NCBI GenBank assembly: GCA_035571515.1
Contig: DATNCQ010000194.1
Span: 1-64,000, forward strand
DNA: 64,000 nucleotides
From: Gp6-AA40 sp035571515
Lineage (GTDB): Bacteria > Acidobacteriota > Vicinamibacteria > Vicinamibacterales > UBA2999
Direction: 5' to 3'
Positions 17,964 to 25,746 of this stretch are shown here, piece after piece. Each line of letters opens with the position of its first letter. Position 1 is the stretch's first letter. The translations under genes and the position numbers were made by a program. The notes beneath the pieces are model-generated. The model was given only the letters and a program-made list of their open reading frames with translations. It had not been told where the DNA came from and did not search any database.

Positions 17964-18860
17964 CTATGAGGACACGCGAACATTCGCGCGGGCGGCCACC
18001 AGCGCCTCCGAGGCGGCGATGAACGCGGTTACGTACGCCGCATCCATCAGCTTCGGCGACGGCAGGATGGCGTCCCCCTTCTGGTTGAACATGGCGCCAC
18101 TGTGCGCTTCGAGGTCTGGAGAGAAGAGAAGCGGTGTCAGGCGCGCGGCGTAGGTCTCCACGCTCGGATTCACCACTCCGATCATCCATTCGACGACGCG
18201 CAACCTGAGGCTCCCCTCTCCCAGGAAGTTGCTGCGGATCTCGCTCTTGATGAGCCCTGGGTTCAGGCCGTAGACATTCACGTTCGGGTAGCGGCGCGCC
18301 GCATCGAGCACGAGCATCTCGTTGCCGGCGACGGTGTTCATGTGGACGGGCATTGCGCTGTAGGACCTCTCGCCATTGAGGTCGTCGGGCATGCCGGCCT
18401 GGCCGGTGCCCGGATAGCCCATGACGAATACACGCGGCTTCGGGGCCGCCCGCCGCGTTGTTGCCAGGCGCGGGGCAATCTGGCGCAGGATCACCAGCCT
18501 GCTCAAGTAGCTCACCGCCATGTCTCGTTCGATCCCCTCCGCGGTTTCCTGGCGCTTCGGCGCAGCGAAGATCCCCGTCGTCAAGACAACCACGTCCAGT
18601 GTCTCCGCGGGCAATCGCTCGCCAACCCGCTTTGCCTCGCGCATCAGGCTCAGGTCAGCTTCGATGAATTCGATGCGTGGCACGTCGGAATCGCGGAACG
18701 TCCGGCCAACGACGATGACGCCGGCGCCGCGCGATGCCATGAAACGACCGAGGGCGCGTCCGATACCGCCGGTGCCGCCGACGATCGCCACCTTTTTACC
18801 GTGCAGGTCGAGGCTGGCCGGATCGATGCGACGCCAGTTGACGTTCCTGTCTCGTTGCAT
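17964..18860 (-). CDS. SDR-fold protein lacking the usual Tyr/Lys catalytic pair
   Basis: A 298-residue short-chain dehydrogenase/reductase homologue. The Rossmann nucleotide motif is clear (KVAIVGGTGGIGRALGRF), as are an acidic strand end (IEFIEADLS) and the PG motif after the active site (VYGLNPGLIKSEI). The expected NNAG is replaced by LTTGI. Where YxxxK should be, the sequence reads HMNTVAGNEM, so both catalytic residues appear substituted. It may still bind NAD(P) but act in a different way, or not as an oxidoreductase. It is probably transcribed with the M13 peptidase gene. The divergent gene at 18971 shares a 110-base promoter region. Confidence 0.75.
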   Translation of the reverse strand: MQRDRNVNWRRIDPASLDLHGKKVAIVGGTGGIGRALGRFMASRGAGVIVVGRTFRDSDVPRIEFIEADLSLMREAKRVGERLPAETLDVVVLTTGIFAAPKRQETAEGIERDMAVSYLSRLVILRQIAPRLATTRRAAPKPRVFVMGYPGTGQAGMPDDLNGERSYSAMPVHMNTVAGNEMLVLDAARRYPNVNVYGLNPGLIKSEIRSNFLGEGSLRLRVVEWMIGVVNPSVETYAARLTPLLFSPDLEAHSGAMFNQKGDAILPSPKLMDAAYVTAFIAASEALVAARANVRVSS

Positions 18861-18970
18861 GCTGTTTAGCCTGAGGGTACACGTACTTTCTTTCGTGATC
18901 CCGCCTCGTCACACCCTGCTACCATTCCCCCCGTTCATAAACGGTGGGCCCTGGCGACGAAGGAGGAGGC

Positions 18971-20650
18971 ATGGTGAAGAGACTCTTGTTGGCGATTGTG
19001 CTCGCCGCGCTGATGGGTGGATGGCAGAGCGCTCAGCAATTCAAGCCCGGTTACGTCGACCCGATGCCGTTGCTCGCGGCGGCGGCAAAGGAGATTGGCG
19101 AAGCCAATCTGAAATGCATCACCTTTTCCGGCACGGGCTACGACGGCGCGGTGGGTCAGACCTTCGAGCAGGCCCCCAACGTCGACTGGCCTCGAATCGA
19201 TTCGATGGCGAACTACACGCGCACCATCAATTGGGAAACCGGCACCAGCAAGGAGACCTTCGATCGCAAGCCGGGCCTGAATCCCGCATCGTGGAAGTAC
19301 GGCCTCGGTTGGGTGGACGGCACCCCGATGCAGAAGAACGTGCATCAGACCCACATCACCAATGGCAAGTATTCGTGGCACATGGATGGCGACGGCCCGC
19401 CCGTGGCCGTTCCACCGGAGGATGCCGAGCGCTACCAGCTCGACATGTGGCTGAACCCCCCGGGGTTCATCAAGGCGGCCCGGTTGCCCGGCGCCAATCC
19501 GATCGCGTTCTGGCGGTGGGAGCAGATCGAGAAGGGGCGCGATGGCCCGGTCGTGATCCCCGAGAAGATGTACGTCGTGGCCATTACGATGCTCGGCAAG
19601 TACCGCGTCGATGCCACCTTCAACCCGCAGAACCAGATTCAGCGCATCAAGACGACGGTCAACGAAAACGCGATGGGCGATTTCAACATCGAGCACGAAT
19701 CGACCAACCAGCAGAGTTTCGGCAACATCAAGTGGCCGACGGCGTGGCACTCACACCAGGGCTGGGACGACAACTGGCAGTTCTTCAACCTGAGCACCGG
19801 TCACAACGCCTACGGCGGCAACTTCCCGAACGTGCAGCCGAACGTCTGCCCCGACCCCGTGCCGGTGCCCGAGCCCGTGCGGACGGCGACCTTCCCCACG
19901 ACGGTGACGGCCGAGAGGATGGGGAACGGCATCTACCTGCTCGGTGGCGGCCCCGCCAACAGCTACATGGTGGAGTTCAAGGACTGGGTGGCGGTCTTCG
20001 AGGCGCCCGGCAGCGAGGAACGCAGCCTGGCGGTGATCGACCAGATCACCAAGCTGGCGCCCAACAAGCCGATTCGCTGGCTCATCACCTCTCACGCGCA
20101 TTTCGATCACATCGGCGGACTGCGCACCTACGACCACATCGGCGCCACGATCATCGCGCACAAGAACAACATCGAGTTCCTGAACCACGACGTGCTGAAC
20201 CATGACGTGCGGACCGTCAAGCCCGATATCGTGTCGTTGTACCCGCCAACCGAGCTCGCCGAGGGGTACAACTACGAGGCCATCCAGGAGAACTTCGTCA
20301 TCACCGACGACACCCGGATCATGCACGTCTACTACGTGCAGCCGCTGAACCACGCGACCGGCATGTTGATGGCCTACCTGCCCGTCGAGCACATCGTGTT
20401 CGAGGCCGATCTGTTCGACACCTTCGAGCCGCCGCCCGCGATGCCGACGCGGGCCATGACCAGCTTCATGAACCAGGTGCATCGGCAGAAGCTGAACGTC
20501 GAAACGATCGCCCCGGTGCACGGAAAACCGGTTCCGTGGGCGACGTTCGTCAAAGCGATGGGTGCGGCCGGCAACCTGTGCGAAAGCCGCGGCAGCGGCG
20601 GTTCCGTCGCCATGGTGCCGTGTCCTCCGGGCCGATCTTCAGGTCAATAA
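18971..20650 (+). CDS. Exported metallo-beta-lactamase-fold hydrolase
   Basis: 559 residues. The ATG at 18971 has a strong AAGGAGGAG ribosome-binding site, so the longer upstream frame is rejected. A signal peptide (LLLAIVLAALMGGWQSA) is followed by about 310 residues of unrecognised N-terminal domain (NWETGTSKETFDRKPG, YSWHMDGDG), then a metallo-beta-lactamase domain. The HAHFDHIGG zinc motif is near residue 375, and further His/Asp residues occur in LNHATG, FEADLFD and APVHGKP. The C-terminal arrangement resembles MBL-fold hydrolases of broad substrate type; the substrate cannot be inferred. A strong GC hairpin follows the stop. Confidence 0.82.
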   Translation: MVKRLLLAIVLAALMGGWQSAQQFKPGYVDPMPLLAAAAKEIGEANLKCITFSGTGYDGAVGQTFEQAPNVDWPRIDSMANYTRTINWETGTSKETFDRKPGLNPASWKYGLGWVDGTPMQKNVHQTHITNGKYSWHMDGDGPPVAVPPEDAERYQLDMWLNPPGFIKAARLPGANPIAFWRWEQIEKGRDGPVVIPEKMYVVAITMLGKYRVDATFNPQNQIQRIKTTVNENAMGDFNIEHESTNQQSFGNIKWPTAWHSHQGWDDNWQFFNLSTGHNAYGGNFPNVQPNVCPDPVPVPEPVRTATFPTTVTAERMGNGIYLLGGGPANSYMVEFKDWVAVFEAPGSEERSLAVIDQITKLAPNKPIRWLITSHAHFDHIGGLRTYDHIGATIIAHKNNIEFLNHDVLNHDVRTVKPDIVSLYPPTELAEGYNYEAIQENFVITDDTRIMHVYYVQPLNHATGMLMAYLPVEHIVFEADLFDTFEPPPAMPTRAMTSFMNQVHRQKLNVETIAPVHGKPVPWATFVKAMGAAGNLCESRGSGGSVAMVPCPPGRSSGQ

Positions 20651-20958
20651 CGCCACGCTCGATCAGCGGGCGGGCTCCGGCCCGCCCGCTCCTCTGCCCG
20701 CGCCCCCTGCTGCTGTTGATACCGCGATAAATGTAATGGCCCGCCCCGTTTCGGGACAGGTCACGAGCGGCGATGTCATCCCTTCACCGCGAGTCGGATT
20801 AGGGATTTTTCCCGCCTGCTGCGTGGCTGTGATCTTGAACCGGCGGGGGTCGGCCGGAACGTTTGAACCAGGTTCAGACGCGACGTCCCTGGCGCGAGTC
20901 GGACTCCCCCCGTGTCGCAGGCTCGTTCCAGTCGTTATGTCTATTCGAGGTGCGATAT
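20651..20958. other. 308-base intergenic region
   Basis: This gap separates the MBL-fold gene from the next gene on the same strand. Its left end holds the GC hairpin listed separately. The rest contains no frame with convincing coding character. A short AT-richer stretch (ataaatgtaatggc, about 20727-20740) and the last 60 bases, with an AGGTG before ATG 20959, are the likeliest promoter and leader areas. No riboswitch fold was recognised. Confidence 0.5.
20666..20689 (+). terminator. GC-rich hairpin terminator without U-tract
   Basis: GCGGGCGGGC (20666-20675) pairs perfectly with GCCCGCCCGC (20680-20689) across a four-base TCCG loop. It starts 16 bases after the stop codon of the MBL-fold gene. 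There is no run of T after it, so it may act as a U-less terminator or as a 3' stability hairpin. Confidence 0.6.
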
Positions 20959-22782
20959 ATGGGAGTCGCCCATGCGTCCGCTCCGCGTCGATTCGTCCCA
21001 ACCATCTTGATGGTGCTGGCGTGCCTTGCGGTCGCCAGGCGAGGAGACGCGCAAAACGTAATGGCCGACGGTGTGCCAGGCAAGGCCAGCCTCGTCGCGC
21101 CGACCGGCCCCGTCACGACCTCGACGCCGACGTTCACCTGGAATGCGGTGTCAACGGCCAGCTATTACCTCCTTCGCGTCACCGATCGGGACAACGTCAT
21201 CGCCGACAGGTGGTACCGGCCCGATCAGGCAGGGTGTCCGGAGGGTACCGGCCTCTGCGAGGCAAGCCCGGGGGTGGTCGTGAAGGCGGGCGCTGCCAGT
21301 TGGCAGGTGCTGACGTGGAACGCTTCCGGCTACGGTCCGTGGAGCGACACGCGCAGCTTCCGGGTCGAAATTGCCGATCCGGCGGCCGCCGCTCCCGAGG
21401 CCCTGAACCCGATTGAAACGATGACCAACGCCCGCGCCCCCTATGAGTGGACCTCCGTTGCCGGAGCGTTGAGATATCGCCTCTCGATTCGCAATAACGG
21501 CGGCCCCGCGAACACCTTCTGGTTCACGCCGGCTGATGCCGGCTGCGATGCCGTCACCGTGTGTGCCGTCGTCCCCATGCTGCGGCTGACCAACGGCACC
21601 GTCGAGTGGATGGTGCAGGCCTGGACTACCGGCGGCTTCGGACCGTGGACGGAACCCGTGGCGGTGAGCGTCGAGATTCCACTCTCGATTCCGCTCGATC
21701 GGCAACTCGCCGCCGTCAAGCTGGTCGAGTACGGATGGGATCGTCCGACGCCTGCATTCGTCCACGATCACATTCAGGAGATGGAGCAGCGACCGTTCGA
21801 CGGCGTGATCATGGGACTGCCCGACGGCGGCGGCGACGTCTTTCGTCCGGAGACCTGGAATCCGACCGCGCTCGCGCCCCAGATACCGATACTCGCCGAC
21901 ATTCAGACGCAGGCGTTCGACAGCAACTTCCTGGCGATGTATGCCACCTCGTCGATGGACTGGTACGACGATGACGATTGGGGTGTCGTGCTGCAGCACG
22001 CGGCCTTCATGGCGCGAGCCGCCCTCGAAGGTCGATGCAAGGGCCTGATGTTCGACCCCGAGCCGTACGGGCCGAGCCCGTGGGCCTACTCGCAACAGCC
22101 GCATGCCTCCCAGCATTCATTTCGCGAATACGAAGCCGTCGTCAGGCAGCGAGGGCGCGCCTTCATGCAGGCGCTGCAGCAGGAGTACCCGGCACTCGAT
22201 CTCCTGATGCTGTCCGGCTACAGCTACTTTCTCCGTGCCGGCGTCGCGCGAGACGCCGATGCGCGGGAGAAGATCCTGAAGGACCACGGATGGGGGCTTC
22301 TGCCGGCGTTCCTGGACGGCATGCTGGAGCAGGCGGACCCCGACACCCGGATCATCGACGGCCAGGAACAGGGCTACTACTTCGAGCGTCCCGAGGATTT
22401 CGCATGGGGCTATCTGGACATTCGGGAAAGTGCCCGCTCGTGGGTCGCCCCGGAGTTTCGGGACGAGGTGTACCCGAGGAACGTCGAGATTGGGCAATCA
22501 CTGTACCTTGACTGGATCTCTGGTTACTTCCAGACCTCCCCGCCGGGTGTGCCCGGAGGGTTGAGCGATGACCAGCGGGCGCGACTCGCGGAGCATCACA
22601 CGTACTACGCGATGAAGAATGCGGACCGTTATGTGTGGGTCTACAGCGAGAAGATGAACTGGTGGACGGGCGAGCACCTGCCGCCCGGCGTGGAAGACGC
22701 GCTGCGCTCGGCAAAGCGCAAGTTCGGTGCGGATGAGAGCCTTGGCTTTGACCTGGATGCGATCACTCAAGGCGCACCGTGA
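20959..22782 (+). CDS. Secreted two-FN3-like plus putative glycoside-hydrolase-fold protein
   Basis: About 607 residues from ATG 20959 (weak AGGTG ribosome-binding site). A signal peptide (TILMVLACLAVARRGDA) precedes two related beta-sandwich segments. The first has PTFTWNAVSTASYYLLRV and ends GYGPWSDTRSF; the second has APYEWTSVAGALRYRLSI and ends GFGPWTEPVAV. Each includes a matching Cys-containing stretch (AGCPEGTGLCEA and AGCDAVTVCAVV). The remaining 350 residues look like a TIM-barrel enzyme, with candidate acids in MFDPEPYGPSPW and VYSEKMNWW. No named family was recognised. The next gene encodes another barrel-like protein, which suggests a shared role in polysaccharide handling; that is inference. 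Confidence 0.6.
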   Translation: MGVAHASAPRRFVPTILMVLACLAVARRGDAQNVMADGVPGKASLVAPTGPVTTSTPTFTWNAVSTASYYLLRVTDRDNVIADRWYRPDQAGCPEGTGLCEASPGVVVKAGAASWQVLTWNASGYGPWSDTRSFRVEIADPAAAAPEALNPIETMTNARAPYEWTSVAGALRYRLSIRNNGGPANTFWFTPADAGCDAVTVCAVVPMLRLTNGTVEWMVQAWTTGGFGPWTEPVAVSVEIPLSIPLDRQLAAVKLVEYGWDRPTPAFVHDHIQEMEQRPFDGVIMGLPDGGGDVFRPETWNPTALAPQIPILADIQTQAFDSNFLAMYATSSMDWYDDDDWGVVLQHAAFMARAALEGRCKGLMFDPEPYGPSPWAYSQQPHASQHSFREYEAVVRQRGRAFMQALQQEYPALDLLMLSGYSYFLRAGVARDADAREKILKDHGWGLLPAFLDGMLEQADPDTRIIDGQEQGYYFERPEDFAWGYLDIRESARSWVAPEFRDEVYPRNVEIGQSLYLDWISGYFQTSPPGVPGGLSDDQRARLAEHHTYYAMKNADRYVWVYSEKMNWWTGEHLPPGVEDALRSAKRKFGADESLGFDLDAITQGAP

Positions 22783-22889
22783 TGACGGGCGATCCCTTCG
22801 ACGAGCGCAGAAGCGTGCAATCGGGCGCTCAGGATGGCTTCGGTGGTCAGAGGCCGATAGTCATTACAGCCCCGAGGGAGAGGGCTTAC

Positions 22890-24422
22890 GTGACAAGGCC
22901 TTGCATCGCGGCGCTCGCCCTGTTCATCGCTGCCATCGCTTCGTCTCCCGTGCAGGCACAGACGGGTGGACGAATGCCGATCGGCACGAACGTGTCCGGG
23001 CTCGACGACTGGAGCGTCGAGTTCACGTTCGTCGATGCGTTCAAGCAATCGCGTCCCTGGTTCTCGGGTTCGGCGACGGCCTGGGAGGATCAGCGGCCAC
23101 TCGACCTGGATGAGCACGGATGGGTGCGCTCGCTGCTGCCGGGACAGGTCGCGCGGACCCTCATGTTCTGGGACCTCAGTCGGACGCCTGGCCAGTACCC
23201 CGCAGGCAACTACACCGTCACCTATGAAGGTGAAGGACAGATCGAATACGGGCCTTCGGCACGGGTCATCGAACGGGCACCGGGCCGCGACGTCATCGAT
23301 GTGGACCCCGCGCGTGGCGGCGGCATCGGCTTGTTCCTGACCGCCACCAATCCCTCCAACTACATTCGCCATCTTCACGTCACGATGCCCGGACGATCGG
23401 CCGCGGAACGCTTCAACCCGACGTTCGTCGAGCGTCTCGGGAACTTCCGCGCCATCCGCTTCATGAACTGGATGCTCGGGCAGACCAACAACAACATCAT
23501 GCAGAGCCATTGGTCCGAGCGGCCGGTGCCGGACGATGCGCGCTGGACGTCGCGGGGCGTGCCCGTGGAGATCATGGTCGAACTCGCGAACCAGCTGCAT
23601 GCGGATCCGTGGTTCACGATTCCCCATCTCGCGGACGATGACTACGTGCGGAGATTCGCGCAGATTGTCGCGGAGCAGCTCGACCCGACATTGAAGGTAT
23701 ACGTCGAGCATTCCAACGAAGTCTGGAACGGAGGCTATCCGCAGGCCCGCTACGCGCAGCAACGCGGCCTCGAGCTCGGTCTCAGTGCGAATCCGTCGGA
23801 AGCGCAGATCCGCTACCACGCACTACGGTCCAGGGAGATTTTCGGCATCTTCGAGGAGGTCTTCCCGGCAGAGCGCCTCGTGCGCGTCCTGGGATCGGCG
23901 GCGGCCGTTCCGGCGGCGACGCAGACGGCCGTGTCGTTCAGGGACACGCGCGCGCACACTGACGCGATTGCGATCGCGCCCTACTTCGGGATCCCGGCAA
24001 CCGATCTGGCGCGGGTGCGGTCCATGACGGTGGACGATCTCCTGCGGGAGCTCGAGGCAACCTCGGTGCCGGCGGTGATGAATCAGGTTCGCCAGCACGT
24101 CGCCATCGGGCGCCAGCAGCAGCTGCCGGTCATCGCCTACGAGGGCGGACAGCACCTGGTCACGTGGGGTGCCGGCCCCCTACAGGGCGACCCCAGGCTC
24201 GAGGCGCTGTTCGACGCGGTGAACCGCGACCCGCGCTTCGGCGCGCTCTATTCGCGGTACCTGCAGAACTGGGCGGATGCAGGCGGCGGCCTGTTCATGC
24301 ACTACATGAACTGCAACGTCTACGGCCTGTTCGGACGTTTTGGTTCTCTCGAGTATCTCGATCAGCCTCGAACCGACGCCCCGAAATACGACGCGCTTCA
24401 GCGGTGGATGGAAGGGCGCTGA
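22890..24422 (+). CDS. Putative secreted glycoside-hydrolase-fold ('cellulose-binding') protein
   Basis: 510 residues starting at GTG 22890, which has an AGGGAGAGGG ribosome-binding site and opens directly into a signal peptide (CIAALALFIAAIASSPVQA). The frame is open back to 22779, but those codons precede the signal. A beta-rich N-terminal domain is followed by a TIM-barrel-like region. The Asn-Glu pair in VEHSNEVWN (near residue 277) and the Glu in IAYEGGQHL (near 417) stand at the spacing expected for the acid/base and nucleophile of clan GH-A enzymes. Proteins with this SNEVWN signature are often labelled cellulose-binding in databases, without experimental support known to me. It lies 107 bases after the preceding gene and is probably co-transcribed. 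Confidence 0.65.
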   Translation: MTRPCIAALALFIAAIASSPVQAQTGGRMPIGTNVSGLDDWSVEFTFVDAFKQSRPWFSGSATAWEDQRPLDLDEHGWVRSLLPGQVARTLMFWDLSRTPGQYPAGNYTVTYEGEGQIEYGPSARVIERAPGRDVIDVDPARGGGIGLFLTATNPSNYIRHLHVTMPGRSAAERFNPTFVERLGNFRAIRFMNWMLGQTNNNIMQSHWSERPVPDDARWTSRGVPVEIMVELANQLHADPWFTIPHLADDDYVRRFAQIVAEQLDPTLKVYVEHSNEVWNGGYPQARYAQQRGLELGLSANPSEAQIRYHALRSREIFGIFEEVFPAERLVRVLGSAAAVPAATQTAVSFRDTRAHTDAIAIAPYFGIPATDLARVRSMTVDDLLRELEATSVPAVMNQVRQHVAIGRQQQLPVIAYEGGQHLVTWGAGPLQGDPRLEALFDAVNRDPRFGALYSRYLQNWADAGGGLFMHYMNCNVYGLFGRFGSLEYLDQPRTDAPKYDALQRWMEGR

Positions 24423-24467
24423 CGACCTCCCGGGCGCGCCTGGCTGGCGCTACAGTAGAAGACGACC

Positions 24468-25739
24468 ATGAAGGCCCGGCTGGCCGCGGTTGCCTGTGCG
24501 GCTGCATTCGCCGCGGTGTTGATATCGCGACTGGCTGCCGCCGGGGGCGAGCTCCCCGACACGTTCTTTGACGAGCGCAGCGCTCCCGCCGTCGCGTACG
24601 CCACCCAGCGGCCGCACGATGCCATCGCGCAACTGAACGACCGGCTCGCCGCTGGGTCGGTGTCACTCCCCTTCGTACCGGTCAGCGGTTATCTACCCGC
24701 GGTGTTGAATGCCCTGCGCATTCCCGTGGAGTCGCAGCTGGCGGTCTTCTCGAAGACCAGTGTCCAGGCCGGCCTCATCAGCCCTGCGAACCCGCGGACG
24801 CTGTTCTTCAACGACAACGTGGTCGTGGGGTGGCCACGAGGCGGGTTCATCGAAGCGGCGTCGGTTGACCCGCGTCTCGGCGTCATCTTCTATCAACTCG
24901 ATCAGCGCGTCTCCGCGGCTCCCCGATTTTTTCGCCGGCGCAGTTGCACCAGTTGCCACCAGTCGCTGGAGGCGACGCTGTCCATTCCGGGGATGCTCGT
25001 CCGCAGCGAGGCGACACGTGCGGATGGCCGTACGATGCGGCAACTGGGCCGCGACGTCATCGACCATCGGCTTCCCGTGAGCAAACGATGGGGTGGCTGG
25101 TATGTCACCGGCCGCAACGTCGGCATCGCCAGCCTCGGGAACGTGATGCTCGCCGAACCCGTGGGGACTGATGCGCCGGAGGCGCAGACGATTGCGTTGA
25201 CGTCGCTCGAGGGCAGGTTCCCGCTGGAGGGGTATCTCTCCGCGCACAGCGACATCGCTGCGTTGATGGTGTTCAGCCACCAGATGCACATGACGAACCT
25301 GCTCGCGCGGATGTCGTGGGAGACCCGGGCGGCGGAGGGACGTCCGGATGCGGCAGCCCTGGTCGATTCCGTCGCGCGCGATCTCGTGGACTACATGCTG
25401 TTCATCGACGAACCCGCGCTGAGCGGCCGTCTCGAAGGCGGATCGGGCTTCGCCGAATGGTTCGCCGCCCAGGGCCCCGCCGACGGCCACGGACGTTCGC
25501 TGCGTCAACTGGACTTGACGCACCGGCTGCTGCGCTTCCCGTGCAGCTACATGATTTACACCGACGCCTTCGACGCGTTGCCCGTCACGGCTCGTGATGC
25601 CATCTACCGTCGAATGTGGACCGTGCTCTCGGGTCAGGAACGGGAACCCCGCTACGCGCGCCTGACGCCCTCCGATCGACAGGCCATCATCGAGATTCTT
25701 CGCGACACAAAAAAGGGTCTGCCCGATTACTTTCGATAG
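24468..25739 (+). CDS. Exported c-type heme protein of unknown function
   Basis: 423 residues with a signal peptide (AAVACAAAFAAVLISRLAAA). One canonical heme-c attachment site, CTSCH (160-164), lies in FFRRRSCTSCHQSL. The surroundings (TLFFNDNVVVGWPRGGFIE, IALTSLEGRFPLEGYL, VFSHQMHMTNLLARM) do not match a standard small cytochrome c, so the heme sits inside a larger, mostly helical periplasmic protein. The Met/His-rich FSHQMHM could supply the distal ligand. It follows the barrel protein by 45 bases on the same strand and ends seven bases before a convergent gene. It could be an electron carrier or a redox sensor. Confidence 0.7.
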   Translation: MKARLAAVACAAAFAAVLISRLAAAGGELPDTFFDERSAPAVAYATQRPHDAIAQLNDRLAAGSVSLPFVPVSGYLPAVLNALRIPVESQLAVFSKTSVQAGLISPANPRTLFFNDNVVVGWPRGGFIEAASVDPRLGVIFYQLDQRVSAAPRFFRRRSCTSCHQSLEATLSIPGMLVRSEATRADGRTMRQLGRDVIDHRLPVSKRWGGWYVTGRNVGIASLGNVMLAEPVGTDAPEAQTIALTSLEGRFPLEGYLSAHSDIAALMVFSHQMHMTNLLARMSWETRAAEGRPDAAALVDSVARDLVDYMLFIDEPALSGRLEGGSGFAEWFAAQGPADGHGRSLRQLDLTHRLLRFPCSYMIYTDAFDALPVTARDAIYRRMWTVLSGQEREPRYARLTPSDRQAIIEILRDTKKGLPDYFR

Positions 25740-25746
25740 CGGTCGT

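Noticed and set aside
17921..17983. N-terminal extension of the M13 peptidase
   Set aside because: Would place 21 non-hydrophobic residues before the signal peptide and overlap the SDR gene.
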